The notes under the pieces were generated by a model. It did not search any database. It was not told the DNA's origin and was given only the letters and a program-made list of their open reading frames with translations. Positions 1-8,257 of a stretch of 64,000 bases of DNA are shown here, piece by piece. The DNA is from Ottowia testudinis (GTDB lineage: Bacteria; Pseudomonadota; Gammaproteobacteria; Burkholderiales; Burkholderiaceae_C). A program made the position numbers and the translations under genes. Location of the stretch: positions 1,922,001 to 1,986,000 of the forward strand of contig NZ_CP071796.1 in assembly GCF_017498525.1 (NCBI RefSeq), read 5' to 3'. Position 1 is the first letter of the stretch. The number at the start of each line of letters is the position of its first letter.

Positions 1-191
1 TGCCGCTGGAGCTGTATTGCTTCACCAACACCACGGCCTGGGTGGATTACGAGGCCATTCAGAGCGACATCTTCGATCACCTGTTGGCGATCCTGCCGGA
101 GTTCGATCTGCGCGCATTCCAAAATCCCAGCGGGGCGGGCTTGGGCGAGGCGCTGGCCGAGTGGCGCTCGGCCGCGCCAGCACGCGCTTGA
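1..191 (+). CDS. C-terminal fragment of MscS-family mechanosensitive channel
   Basis: An open frame runs from the window edge to a TGA at 189-191 and encodes about 62 residues. The fragment contains [20 protein letters not shown] followed by a phenylalanine- and leucine-rich stretch ([14 protein letters not shown]). This resembles the cytoplasmic C-terminal tail of MscS-type small-conductance channels of Burkholderiales. The start and the membrane domain lie outside the window. The assignment rests on family resemblance of a short tail only. Confidence 0.6.
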   Translation, partial: PLELYCFTNTTAWVDYEAIQSDIFDHLLAILPEFDLRAFQNPSGAGLGEALAEWRSAAPARA

Positions 192-244
192 GTGCCATGC
201 TGTTCGGTCGAGCGCCGCCACATCGCCAACCAGGCAGCTTGCAT

Positions 245-592
245 TCATTGGCGCGGCCGGCGTTCAGCGGCGCGCTTGCGCGGTTTGGCCGGCGGCAGGG
301 CTCGGCTGGTGGTGGCGAGCAGCTCGCACAGCGCCGGCCGGTCTTCCCATTCGTCCGGCCGCAGCAGGAAGTAATCCTTGGCGCCGGGGTAGGGCCGGCC
401 ATATCGAGGGTTGGGCAGCAGCGCGCGGCCGGCGCCGGTGATCTTGACGAACAGCTGACCGTCGCAGACGAAGGCGGTCGGCTTGTCGTCCAGATAGACG
501 CAGTACTCGCCAAACATGCGCCGCGTGCGCACGTGGGGCAACGCGGCGATCTGGTCGAGCAGAAAATCCATCGTTTCGGGGCGGGTGGACAT
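245..592 (-). CDS. TfoX N-terminal domain protein
   Basis: Protein of 115 residues. The core RRMFGEYCVYLDDKPTAFV followed by DGQLFVK is the signature of the TfoX N-terminal domain, found in the competence regulator TfoX/Sxy and in many short stand-alone proteins. The C-terminus is a basic Pro/Lys/Arg tail. Short single-domain members are common and mostly uncharacterised, so a competence role should not be assumed. The gene is convergent with the upstream MscS fragment and is followed on its 5' side by a pair of dispersed repeats. Confidence 0.75.
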   Translation of the reverse strand: MSTRPETMDFLLDQIAALPHVRTRRMFGEYCVYLDDKPTAFVCDGQLFVKITGAGRALLPNPRYGRPYPGAKDYFLLRPDEWEDRPALCELLATTSRALPPAKPRKRAAERRPRQ

Positions 593-613
593 GGCGACGG
601 TGTGCCCTGATGA

Positions 614-711
614 TCAAAATGGATAGCTGCTTGCGCGCGTCACGCAAGGATTTCAAGAGGAAGTTGCCTGAAAACCTTTTGAAACAAGCGCGAGCAGCTA
701 TGGTTTTTGAT
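614..711. repeat. Two facing copies of the 7-bp-stem palindromic element
   Basis: Two diverged copies of the dispersed element lie head to head between the TfoX-like gene and the SDR gene. One reads ATAGCTGCTTGCGCGCG from about 622. The other reads CAAGCGCGAGCAGCTAT on the opposite arm at about 685-701. Together they fill the 126-bp gap. Confidence 0.65.
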
Positions 712-718
712 GGGTCGC

Positions 719-1477
719 TTACTTCGGCGCCATCCTGATCGCGCCGTCAAGCCGAATCACCTCGCCATTGAGCATGTCGTTCTCGATGATGTGCTTGACC
801 AATTTTGCGTAGTCCTCGGGCTTGCCCAGGCGGGAGGGGAAAGGCACCATCGCCGCCAGCGCGTCTTGCACCTCTTGTGGCATGCCCATCAGCATGGGGG
901 TGCCAAAAATGCCCGGCGCGATCGTCATGTTGCGGATGCCGTTGCGGCTCAGATCCCGCGCGATCGGCAGCGTCATGCCGACGATACCGCCCTTGCTAGC
1001 GGCATACGCAGCCTGGCCGATCTGCCCGTCGTAGGCGGCCACGCTGGCGGTGCTGATCATCACGCCGCGTTCGCCGGTGCCCTCGGGCTCGTTCTTGCAC
1101 ATGGCGTCGGCCGCCAGGCGAATCATGTTGAAGCTGCCGACCAGGTTGACCATGATGGTCTTGGTATAGACATCCAGCTTGTGCGGGCCGTTCTTGCCCA
1201 CGGTTTTCTCGGCCGGCGCGATGCCCGCGCAGTTGACCAGGCCCATCAGCTTGCCCATTGACGTGGCTTGGGCCACCACGGCCTGGCCGTCGGCCTCATT
1301 GCTGACGTCGCACTTGACGAAGGCACCGCCAATGTCCTTGGCCACGGTCTCGCCTTTTTCGACCTGCATGTCGGCGATCACCACCTTGCCGCCCTCGGCC
1401 GCCAGCATGCGCGCCGTGCCTTCGCCCAGACCCGATGCGCCGCCGGTGACGATGAAAACCTTGTCCTTGATCTGCAT
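719..1477 (-). CDS. Short-chain dehydrogenase (3-hydroxyacyl-CoA dehydrogenase type)
   Basis: SDR of 252 residues. The start is the ATG at 1477 because AGGAG sits 6 nt upstream; the frame is open further back but without a comparable site. The N-terminal TGGASGLG loop binds NAD(P), NCAG follows, and the catalytic pair is in YAASKGG. The sequence is closest in style to type-2 3-hydroxyacyl-CoA dehydrogenases (HSD10-like), which act on short-chain acyl-CoA or branched-chain intermediates. The substrate is not decided by the sequence. The gene stands alone; the Fur box at 1607 lies 130 bp upstream but faces the genes on the other side. Confidence 0.8.
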   Translation of the reverse strand: MQIKDKVFIVTGGASGLGEGTARMLAAEGGKVVIADMQVEKGETVAKDIGGAFVKCDVSNEADGQAVVAQATSMGKLMGLVNCAGIAPAEKTVGKNGPHKLDVYTKTIMVNLVGSFNMIRLAADAMCKNEPEGTGERGVMISTASVAAYDGQIGQAAYAASKGGIVGMTLPIARDLSRNGIRNMTIAPGIFGTPMLMGMPQEVQDALAAMVPFPSRLGKPEDYAKLVKHIIENDMLNGEVIRLDGAIRMAPK

Positions 1478-1606
1478 GTGTGCTCCTTGGTTTGCTTGGG
1501 GAATCCGCGCAAGATTATCGGGTGCACGCTGGCCGATCCACGGCAAGCCCGGACAGCGCCGCAGCCGTGTTGTAGCGCTGTTCAAGATTCGCCATCATGC
1601 TTGCAA

Positions 1607-1623
1607 ATGAGAATGATTCTCAT
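1607..1623. promoter_or_regulatory. Fur-box-like palindrome
   Basis: ATGAGAAT-G-ATTCTCAT is a perfect 8-bp inverted repeat that closely matches the Fur consensus core (AATGATAATCATT). It lies 40-56 bp upstream of the ATG at 1663, next to a TATACTAG sequence that could be a -10. It probably controls the two small genes that follow, in response to iron. Confidence 0.7.
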
Positions 1624-1662
1624 ATACTAGTGCTGTTTTCAACCCAATGCCAAGGTTCATTC

Positions 1663-1980
1663 ATGTGCACTTCATCTAGCCGTATGGCGGGTCACGACGA
1701 GGAATACACGCTGCCCTGCGTCGAAGCGCTTTTTGCCGGCACGCTGGCGCTGATGACGGGTGTGGCGCAGGCCGCGCCCGGTGGTGCTCAAGTAGGGCCC
1801 ATGGCGGCGAAGATCGTGGACAACCTGGCCGCGTTGGCCGAAAGCACTGCATTGAGCGCGCCCATGCGCGCGCTGCTGGCGCGCCTGCTTTCGCATTGGT
1901 GGCCGGTGGCGCACCCGGCGCTGGCCGATGCGCCCGCCACGCCTGCGCTTTGGATGCCCTGTCCGGGGGCGGTGCAATGA
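1663..1980 (+). CDS. Small hypothetical protein downstream of Fur box
   Basis: 105 residues beginning MCTSSSRMAGHDE; no family recognised. It has a hydrophobic stretch (LPCVEALFAGTLALMTG, residues about 19-35) and Cys at positions 2 and 20, with a third in MPCPG near the end. The ATG at 1663 is chosen over an upstream ATG at 1597 because the Fur box would otherwise sit inside the coding region. It overlaps the next gene by ATGA. The Fur box and the neighbouring reductase cluster suggest a role in iron handling, which is inference. Confidence 0.6.
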   Translation: MCTSSSRMAGHDEEYTLPCVEALFAGTLALMTGVAQAAPGGAQVGPMAAKIVDNLAALAESTALSAPMRALLARLLSHWWPVAHPALADAPATPALWMPCPGAVQ

Positions 1981-2351
1981 GCACGCCGCCGCTGACGGCC
2001 GATGTGGCCGCTGAACACGCCGTGCTGCTGCGCCACTGGGCCGGCGTGCAGGCGCGCGTCAGTCGGCAGGCGTGCGAGCAGGCGGGCCGCTGCGCCGAGC
2101 TGGAGGCGGAATTGATGCGCCTGCGCGCGCGCTGGGTGGTGGCGACCACGCAGCTGCTGTGGGGCCTGGGCTGGCCGGGGCTGGGGCCCACCGCTCGCCG
2201 GTACGTCGCGGAGGGTGGGGCACCCACCAGCGCCGCGGACGTGATTTGCCAGACGGGTTGCGTCAGCCAGGCGCACCATTGGCTGGACGAGCAGGGGCAG
2301 TGCCGCTTGACGGGTCGCGAATGCGCGCGCGATGCCAAGGCGCTGTCGTGA
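1977..2351 (+). CDS. Small Cys-rich hypothetical protein, coupled to preceding gene
   Basis: 124 residues. The ATG overlaps the preceding stop codon (ATGA), so translation is probably coupled. The first half is helical with heptad-like Ala/Leu/Glu. The C-terminal 45 residues hold a cysteine cluster, CQTGC then GQC then REC, with an HH pair between, giving a C-x3-C-x(n)-C-x6-C pattern that could bind metal. No known domain is recognised. It ends about 40 bp from the convergent ApbE gene. Confidence 0.6.
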   Translation: MSTPPLTADVAAEHAVLLRHWAGVQARVSRQACEQAGRCAELEAELMRLRARWVVATTQLLWGLGWPGLGPTARRYVAEGGAPTSAADVICQTGCVSQAHHWLDEQGQCRLTGRECARDAKALS

Positions 2352-2393
2352 TGTACATGGCGCAGCGTTCGAAAGGCGTAAGCGCCCTGCGGA

Positions 2394-3359
2394 TCAGCGC
2401 GCGTCGGCCTGCGCAAAGCGCCCCAACCCCATCTCCACCCACCGCGTTTCCTGGCGGACCAGAAACAGCGCTTCCAGCCCCATGCGCTGCGCCAGCGCCA
2501 GCCCTTCACCCGGGCCTGCGACCAACAGCGCGGTGGCCCAGGCGTCGGCGCTCATGCAATCGGGCGCCAGCACGGTGACGGAGGCCACGCCGTTGTTGAC
2601 CGGTGCGGCGCGTCGCCCGTCCATGGTGTGCGACAGGCGCGCGCCGCCGATGTCCACCCAGCGGCGGTAGTCGCCCGAGGTGGCAACGGCCACATCGGCC
2701 AGCTCCAGCACGCCGCGTGCGGCGCGCCGGCCGGGTTCGGGGCTTTCCACCGCCACAGCCCAGGGTTGGCCGCCCGCCTGCGTGCCCAGCGCGCGCAGCT
2801 CGCCGTCGAGCGCCACCAGCGCATGCGCGACGCCGTGGTGTTGCAGCACGGCCACCATCCGATCGACGCCATAGCCCTTGGCGATACCGCACAGATCGAC
2901 TTGCAGGGGGGCGTGCTTGCGCGCGCGGGACGCGGCGGGGTCCAGATCCAGGCGCTGGTGGGCGGGGCGCTGGCCCGCCTGCGCTGCGACCCGGATGGCG
3001 GCGACGTCGGGGTCTTCGCGCTCGGCGCCGAAGCCCCAGGCGTTGACCAGCGCGCCCACGGTGGGGTCGAACGCGCCGTCGCTCAGGCGCGCGATCTCCA
3101 GCGCGCGGGCCAGCACCGCCATGATCTCGGGCGGCAGGCTCACCCATTCGCCGGGGGCGGCGCGGTTCAGGCGCATCAGGTCGCTGTCGGCTTTCCAGGG
3201 CGACATTTGCTGGTCCACCTGCTCGACGGCGGCGGCCAGTGCCTGATGCAAGGCCGCCCGATCGATCGAGGCGGCCACATCGCACAGCACCGACCAGCGC
3301 GTGGCCATGGTGGGGCCGTGCAGGCTCAGGCGCGTCGGATCAGAAGACATCTTCTGCAT
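2394..3359 (-). CDS. apbE: FAD:protein FMN transferase
   Basis: ApbE-family flavin transferase of up to 321 residues. It moves FMN from FAD onto a Thr or Ser of target proteins, with Mg2+. Family features seen: GPTMATRWSV (about 15-24), FDPTVGALVNAWGFG (97-111), GIAKGYGVDR (158-167), HTMDG (244-248) and SADAWATALLV (270-280). The start overlaps the end of the reductase gene; either ATG at 3359 or ATG at 3350 fits. No signal peptide or lipobox is visible, which is unusual because most ApbE proteins act outside the cytoplasm. It is the last gene of the PepSY/DUF2271 unit, whose DUF2271 protein is a plausible target. Confidence 0.9.
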   Translation of the reverse strand: MQKMSSDPTRLSLHGPTMATRWSVLCDVAASIDRAALHQALAAAVEQVDQQMSPWKADSDLMRLNRAAPGEWVSLPPEIMAVLARALEIARLSDGAFDPTVGALVNAWGFGAEREDPDVAAIRVAAQAGQRPAHQRLDLDPAASRARKHAPLQVDLCGIAKGYGVDRMVAVLQHHGVAHALVALDGELRALGTQAGGQPWAVAVESPEPGRRAARGVLELADVAVATSGDYRRWVDIGGARLSHTMDGRRAAPVNNGVASVTVLAPDCMSADAWATALLVAGPGEGLALAQRMGLEALFLVRQETRWVEMGLGRFAQADAR

Positions 3360-5553
3360 AGCGTCCGCGCGCCTTGAGTTGTTGCACGCTCAGCCCCAGG
3401 CTGGCCAGAATGCCGTCCAGCGTTTGCGCCACGCCTTGCGCCATGGGGCGGCTGCCGCACACGCGCACCACGGCGCCGCCCGACAGCAGCGTGCGCAAGC
3501 GGTCGGCGTCGCGGCGCAGTGCGTCCTGCACGTAGCCGCCGCCATCGGCAACGCGCGAGAAGGTGGTGTGCAGGCTGGCCAGGCGACGCTCTTGCAGCCA
3601 GCGTTCGATCTCCGGGCCAAAGTAGTAGTCCAGCCCCGGGTCGCGCACGCCGTAGTACAGGTGCATCGGGGCGCGCCGCCCGTTGTCGCGGATGAAGCCC
3701 GCCAGCGGCGCCACGCCGGTGCCGGCGCCGATCAGCATGACCGGCGCGCGCGGCGCGTCGATGGTGAACGCCGGGTTGGGCCGCACGAAGGCCTGGATGT
3801 GACCGCCCGGCTGCAGGCCGTGCAGGTAGCCCGAGCACACGCCGCCGGGCATCTTGCGCACGCAGATTTCGACGAAGCCGTCCTGCCAGCCGGAGGCCAG
3901 CGAGTAAAAGCGCGGCACGGCCGTGCCGGGCGGCAGCACGCCGATCAGGTCGCCCGCGGCAAAGCGCCGCAGGCCGCGCCCGCGCAGGCGTTCAGTCCAA
4001 CGCTGTGCTGGCCAGGCGAAGCGCAGGATGGTGGCGGCCTGGCCCTCGGCGCCGGGAAAGTCCTGGCGCGAGAGCAATGTCAGCGCGGTGGTGGCCGGCA
4101 GACGCGGCCGGTAGTCGATGGCCAGCGGCTGGCCCAGCGCCTGCGCTACCGATTCGCCCCAGCGGGCAAATTCCTGCGCCGACTGCTGATGGATGCGCTC
4201 CAGCGGCAGCAATTGGGGCCAGCCTTGGGCGCGCAGGGCCTCGTCCACCGCCTGGCCGTAGGCACAGAAGGCGTCGAATTGCCGGTCGCCAAAGCCCAGC
4301 ACCGCCACGCGCGCTGCTGTGGCCGGCTGCTGCGCAATGCGCGCCAGCGCCCGCGCCGCATGGGCCGGCGCCTGACCGTCGCCGTAGGTGGCGGCCAGCA
4401 CGAAGATGTGCTTGGCCGTAGGTCTGGCGCTGAATCGCTCCAGCCCACTGGTGTGCACGCGGTGGCCGGCGCGCACCAGCGCGGCGTGCAGCGCCTGGGC
4501 AAAGCCCCAGGTGCTGCCGTTTTCGCTGGCGACGAAGATCAGGGCGTCGGCCTGCGGCAGGGCGCTGTTGTCGGCGATGCGTGGCACCCGGCGGCGCGCC
4601 TGCAGCCACAGCAGCAGGCCGCTGACCCAGAACACCGGAATGCTTGCCGCTCCCAGGCCCGGCACCACGGCCCAGGCCCAGACGCCTTCGCCGGTGTGCA
4701 GCAGCCTGGCCCAATCCTGCAGGCGCTGGGCCGTGCTGGCGTTTTGCCAGGCCAGCGTCTGGCCCGAAGTGCGATCGACCCAGCCTTGGCCTTGGTCGGT
4801 GGTCACGCGCCAGGTGTCGGTGGGGTCGTCGGCGGCGGGAAAGTTGAGCTTGCGCAGATCGTCTACCTGCAGTTGCTGCAACAGCCGCAATTGGGCCGCC
4901 GGCAGCGCTGCCGACGCGGTGGCGACGACGGTGGAGGCCACGTTGGGTTCGGCGTCGGCGTCCACCGTCAGCAGGCCGAAGGTCACGGCGCTCAGGACCA
5001 GCGCCGTGATCGACGACACGGCGAGCACCGCCATCGCCACCTGCCCGGCGACGACGTGGGTGCGTTGCAACAGCGTGCCGCGCGCCCGGCTGAGCACCCG
5101 GCGCCAGCCGCCTTGTCGGCGTTGCAGCAGCACCAGGCCGGAGATGGACAGCAGCAGCATCGACAGCGCAACCCCGGCTGCCGTGATGCGCCCGGCGTCG
5201 CCCAGCAGGAAGGAGCGGTGCAGGCTCTTGAACCAGCGGAACACGGGTGATGCCTGGTAGTCGCCCAGCACCTGGCCGCTGGCCGGGTCGATGCGGCTGG
5301 CCTTGGCCTGGCCGGCATCGAAGCCGTAGACCACGATGTCGCCCGAAGGCAGGCGGCGAATTTCTTCCGCCCCCGGCACCGCGGCCGACACGCGCCCGGC
5401 GAGCGTTGCCACCGACAACTCGGCCGGCGCCGGGCGGGGCTGCCAGGCCGACCGCACCGGATCGATGGCCAGCACCGCGCCCGTGATGCCGATCACCAGC
5501 GCCAGGGCGCCGGCGACCAGGCCCAGCCAGCGGTGGATTTGCCTCCAGACCAT
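3340..5553 (-). CDS. PepSY-TM / flavodoxin / ferredoxin-reductase fusion (membrane flavin reductase)
   Basis: 737 residues with three modules. A PepSY-associated membrane part covers about 1-320, with helices near 8-30, 122-143, 168-198 and 291-318. Its conserved histidines H7, H112, H166 and H286 are placed as heme ligands in PepSY-type reductases such as FoxB. A flavodoxin-like domain follows at 335-475 (VASENGSTWG). The C-terminal FNR domain has the FAD motif RFYSLAS (548), the NADPH motif GAGTGVAP (609) and the end GRYAEDVF. The layout predicts electrons moving from cytoplasmic NADPH through FAD/FMN and membrane heme to the periplasm, probably to iron or to a flavinylated partner. The C-terminal half resembles CysJ, but membrane anchoring and neighbours argue against a sulfite reductase role. 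Confidence 0.85.
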   Translation of the reverse strand: MVWRQIHRWLGLVAGALALVIGITGAVLAIDPVRSAWQPRPAPAELSVATLAGRVSAAVPGAEEIRRLPSGDIVVYGFDAGQAKASRIDPASGQVLGDYQASPVFRWFKSLHRSFLLGDAGRITAAGVALSMLLLSISGLVLLQRRQGGWRRVLSRARGTLLQRTHVVAGQVAMAVLAVSSITALVLSAVTFGLLTVDADAEPNVASTVVATASAALPAAQLRLLQQLQVDDLRKLNFPAADDPTDTWRVTTDQGQGWVDRTSGQTLAWQNASTAQRLQDWARLLHTGEGVWAWAVVPGLGAASIPVFWVSGLLLWLQARRRVPRIADNSALPQADALIFVASENGSTWGFAQALHAALVRAGHRVHTSGLERFSARPTAKHIFVLAATYGDGQAPAHAARALARIAQQPATAARVAVLGFGDRQFDAFCAYGQAVDEALRAQGWPQLLPLERIHQQSAQEFARWGESVAQALGQPLAIDYRPRLPATTALTLLSRQDFPGAEGQAATILRFAWPAQRWTERLRGRGLRRFAAGDLIGVLPPGTAVPRFYSLASGWQDGFVEICVRKMPGGVCSGYLHGLQPGGHIQAFVRPNPAFTIDAPRAPVMLIGAGTGVAPLAGFIRDNGRRAPMHLYYGVRDPGLDYYFGPEIERWLQERRLASLHTTFSRVADGGGYVQDALRRDADRLRTLLSGGAVVRVCGSRPMAQGVAQTLDGILASLGLSVQQLKARGRYAEDVF

Positions 5554-5563
5554 CGTGTCCTCC

Positions 5564-6040
5564 TTACGGCAATTGGTAGGTGAGCGACTGGATGTACTGC
5601 TTGCCCGCGTGCGGCTTGCCGGCGTTGGCGGCGTTCAGGGGCACGCGCACTTCCGACGGGCTGTCGCGCATGTCTTCGGCCGCGGCGTCGATGCGGATTT
5701 CGTAGCCGGCCTCGATCAGCGCGTCGGCCAGATCGGCCGTCACCTTGAGCGTGCGGCCCGCGCCCACGCTGGCGCCCGTCACGCCTTGCAGGCGCTTGCC
5801 GTCGGCGGCGGACAGGCGGTTCCAATCGGCCAGGTGCTTGTAGTACTTGGCCTTGCCGCCGGCCACCCACAGCGTGCGCACGTAGGCGCCCTTGGCATCC
5901 GTCAGGTATACGGCCAGATAGGCGCCGTCACCGCCGTAGTTCTTGAGCGGGATCGACAGCGTCACCGGGCGGGCCTGGGCGACGGCGGGCAGGGCCATGG
6001 CCAGGGCGGCGGCCAGGGTGGTCATGAGGGGTTTGGACAT
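5564..6040 (-). CDS. DUF2271 periplasmic protein with possible flavinylation site
   Basis: 158 residues. The signal peptide (residues 1-23) ends AVAQA|RPV, so the mature protein should be periplasmic. The rest matches DUF2271: YLAVYLTDAKGAYVRTLWV and a C-terminal beta-rich half. Residues 87-91 read VTGAS, which resembles the [S/T]GA[T/S] motif that ApbE modifies with FMN on the last Thr/Ser (here S91). DUF2271 proteins are known to occur with ApbE and PepSY reductases. Covalent FMN here is inference. It lies 11 bp before the reductase gene and is presumably co-transcribed with it. Confidence 0.8.
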   Translation of the reverse strand: MSKPLMTTLAAALAMALPAVAQARPVTLSIPLKNYGGDGAYLAVYLTDAKGAYVRTLWVAGGKAKYYKHLADWNRLSAADGKRLQGVTGASVGAGRTLKVTADLADALIEAGYEIRIDAAAEDMRDSPSEVRVPLNAANAGKPHAGKQYIQSLTYQLP

Positions 6041-6066
6041 GGTGGGTTCTCCGGGTCGGATGGGGG

Positions 6067-6471
6067 TTATTCGATGGTGGCGCGCGAGCCGCCGGCAGGC
6101 AGTGGGGCGGCAGGCTCGGCCGGGGCAGCGTCGCGCGGCGGTTGGCTGGCGTCGCGATCGCGGCGGCGTTCGCGGCTGGCGCGGTCTTCACCGTCGTGAT
6201 CGCGCTGCTTGAGCTTGATGACGTTCAGCGTGCGCGGATCGACCTTGGCCTTGAAGGCGCGGCCCTGCGCATCGCGCCCGCGCAGTTCGTAGCAGCCGTC
6301 GTCGATCTTCAGCCGCTGCACCTGCCAGCCTTGGCGGGCCGCCATCTGCATCACGGCCTCGCGCGGCTGCCATTGCTGGGTGGGCGCGTCGCAGTCGTCT
6401 TCAGCGAGGGCTGGCACGGCCAGCAGGCTCATCGAGAGGACCAGCGGGCCGGCGGATCGGATGGGTTTCAT
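6067..6471 (-). CDS. Periplasmic PepSY-domain protein
   Basis: 134 residues. The signal peptide ends VPALA|EDD. The PepSY domain covers about 36-95: REAVMQMAARQGWQVQRLKI, then GCYELRG and FKAKVDPRTLNVIKLK. The tail is charged and proline-rich (RERRRDRDASQPPRD). Stand-alone PepSY proteins of this kind usually sit beside membrane electron-transfer or two-component genes. It is the first gene of the PepSY-DUF2271-reductase-ApbE unit. Confidence 0.8.
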   Translation of the reverse strand: MKPIRSAGPLVLSMSLLAVPALAEDDCDAPTQQWQPREAVMQMAARQGWQVQRLKIDDGCYELRGRDAQGRAFKAKVDPRTLNVIKLKQRDHDGEDRASRERRRDRDASQPPRDAAPAEPAAPLPAGGSRATIE

Positions 6472-6494
6472 GGGGCGCTCCTGAATCAGTGCAT

Positions 6495-6554
6495 CGACAC
6501 CGGTTCGTGGTGTCGTGCAAGCATTCTCGGAACGCGATCTGAACCCTCCCTGAA
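6495..6554 (-). promoter_or_regulatory. Possible control region of the PepSY/ApbE unit
   Basis: Two structured motifs lie upstream of the ATG at 6471. One is the inverted repeat CGACACC-N7-GGTGTCG at 6495-6515. The other is the direct repeat CTGAA-N6-CTGAA at 6539-6554, whose 11-bp period is typical of OmpR/PhoB-type response-regulator sites. The binding protein is unknown. Confidence 0.35.
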
Positions 6555-6649
6555 GGGCGTGTGAGGCGTCGGTAAAGCGCCGCGAACCGGCGCCTTCGGT
6601 TGATCCAGATCAGGGCGTCAGGCGGCCCAGGGCGCGCCGCCGTCGACCG

Positions 6650-7714
6650 TCAGCGCGGATTGGCGCTGTCGACGTTCAGCAGACGTTGCAGGCGCGTGCT
6701 GCTGGTGGTGTATTGAAACGGCAGGTTCTTGTCCGGCGCGATGAGGGCCTGCGCGGCGTAGGCCGCCAGCGTGGCTTCGTGAAAGCCGCACAGGATCAGC
6801 TTGCGCTTGCCGGGGTAGGTGTTGATGTCGCCAATAGCGAAGATGCCCGGCTCGCTGGTCTGGAACTTCTCGGTGTCCACCACGAGTTGCCTGCGTTCCA
6901 GCGCGAGCTGCCAGTCGGCGATGGGGCCTAATTTTGGGCTCATGCCATGAAAGACGAGCAGGGCGTCGAGCGGCAGCGGCTGCGTCTCGCCGTCTGGCCC
7001 CATCACCTGGAGGGCGGTCAGGCGCTCGCCTTGTTGTTCAAAGCCATCGACCTGCCCGATGACCAGGCGCATCTGCCCCGCCTCGCACAGCGCACGCAGG
7101 CGCGCCACGCTGGCCGGCGCGGCCTGAAAGCCGTCGCGCCGGTGCAGCAGGGTGACACTGGCGGGCGCTTGGTCGGCTTGCGTGGCGAAGTGGATCGCCC
7201 AGTCCAGCGCCGAATCGCCGCCGCCCACGATGACGAGGCGCTGGCCGGCAAAACGCGCCGCATCGGCCACGCTGTAGAACAGTTGACGATCCTCGAAGGC
7301 GTCGATGCCCGGCGTCGTCAGCCGCTTGGGCACGAAGGCGCCCACACCGGCGGCGATGAACACCGTCTTGGCCCGCAGCCGCAGACCCTTGTGCGTTTCG
7401 ACCAGAAAGCGCCCGTCGTCCTGCTGTTGCAGCGTGCTGACCTGATGACCCAGGTGCAGGCGCGGCTGAAAGGGCGCGATCTGCCGCATCAGCCCGTCGA
7501 TCAGCTGCTGCCCGCTGCACACCGGGATACCGGGGATGTCGTAGATCGGCTTGCCGGGATACAGCTCGCCCGGTTGGCCGCCGGGTTGGGGCAGGGCGTC
7601 GATGACGTGGGCGTCGATCTCCAGCAGGCCCAGCTCGAACACCGCGAACAGGCCCACGGGCCCGGCACCGATGATGACGGCGTCGGCTTCGATGGCGGTG
7701 GTGTCGGGTGTCAT
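6650..7714 (-). CDS. Ferredoxin--NADP+ reductase (thioredoxin-reductase-like type)
   Basis: 354 residues. The N-terminal FAD loop [18 protein letters not shown] is at 15-32, followed by [20 protein letters not shown], typical of the YumC/FNR type 2 family, which lacks the CxxC of thioredoxin reductases. The NADP loop is [11 protein letters not shown] and the C-terminal FAD motif is [14 protein letters not shown]. It would reduce ferredoxin from NADPH. The ferredoxin gene lies directly upstream across a hairpin terminator, and the sulfite reductase cluster is close by, so this pair may supply its electrons. Confidence 0.85.
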   Translation of the reverse strand: MTPDTTAIEADAVIIGAGPVGLFAVFELGLLEIDAHVIDALPQPGGQPGELYPGKPIYDIPGIPVCSGQQLIDGLMRQIAPFQPRLHLGHQVSTLQQQDDGRFLVETHKGLRLRAKTVFIAAGVGAFVPKRLTTPGIDAFEDRQLFYSVADAARFAGQRLVIVGGGDSALDWAIHFATQADQAPASVTLLHRRDGFQAAPASVARLRALCEAGQMRLVIGQVDGFEQQGERLTALQVMGPDGETQPLPLDALLVFHGMSPKLGPIADWQLALERRQLVVDTEKFQTSEPGIFAIGDINTYPGKRKLILCGFHEATLAAYAAQALIAPDKNLPFQYTTSSTRLQRLLNVDSANPR

Positions 7715-7730
7715 GGTGCGCTACAAAAAC

Positions 7731-7772
7731 AAAAGCGGCCTGCGCAGGTCAGTCCTGCGCAAAGCCGCTTTT
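7731..7772. terminator. Rho-independent terminator after fdxA
   Basis: AAAAGCGGC at 7731-7739 pairs with GCCGCTTTT at 7764-7772. An inner CTGCGCAGG/CCTGCGCA stem extends the hairpin. It has A and T runs on both sides, so it can stop transcription in either direction; on the minus strand it follows fdxA. Confidence 0.8.
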
Positions 7773-7792
7773 TCAGGGGTAACAGCGGCGGG

Positions 7793-8122
7793 TCAGCGCT
7801 TCAGCTCGGGCAGCTTGCCGGTCTTGTCGGCCCAGGCTTCGTGGTCGGGCAGCGGCTCCTTGCGCTTGGTCAGGGTCTTGTAGTTGGGCGACTTGACCAG
7901 CTCGGCGTTGATGGCCGTCATGTGCAGTTGGTCCTTGGGCAAATCTTCCTCGGCGTAGATCGCGTTGACCGGGCATTCTGGGATGCAGACGGCGCAGTCG
8001 ATGCATTCATCGGGATCGATGGTGAGGAAGTTGGGGCCTTCCAGAAAGCAATCGACGGGGCAGACGTCCACGCAATCGGTGTATTTGCAGTTGATGCAGG
8101 CTTCGGTGACGACGTGGGTCAT
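7793..8122 (-). CDS. fdxA: 7Fe ferredoxin
   Basis: 109 residues with two clusters. Cys9, 12, 17, 21 and 25 ([18 protein letters not shown]) are typical of the [3Fe-4S] half of FdxA. Cys40, 43, 46 and 50 ([13 protein letters not shown]) bind [4Fe-4S]. The C-terminal region is the usual extension ([17 protein letters not shown]). It is a soluble low-potential electron carrier. The ferredoxin reductase gene downstream and the CysI-type reductase in the same block suggest a route for reducing power, which is inference. Confidence 0.9.
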   Translation of the reverse strand: MTHVVTEACINCKYTDCVDVCPVDCFLEGPNFLTIDPDECIDCAVCIPECPVNAIYAEEDLPKDQLHMTAINAELVKSPNYKTLTKRKEPLPDHEAWADKTGKLPELKR

Positions 8123-8257
8123 GGGGTGCTTTGAACGACTTCGTGTGATGCTGTGATGGCGCGCCGCGCCGGGTTGCCGGGGGATGCGCGAGCCCTCGAT
8201 TTTAGGCCCTCCCGCAGGCCAGGGGCCGGGAGGCCTTGTCGGGCAAAGGGTCGGGTG

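Noticed and set aside
3301-5250. 649-residue open frame on the plus strand opposite the PepSY reductase
   Set aside because: It is a shadow of the reductase; the real protein has recognisable flavodoxin and FNR motifs, and the plus-strand frame has none.
3340-5553. Possible CysJ (sulfite reductase flavoprotein) for cysI
   Set aside because: The flavodoxin-FNR half is similar, but the N-terminal four-helix PepSY part and the ApbE/DUF2271 operon place it in membrane electron export.
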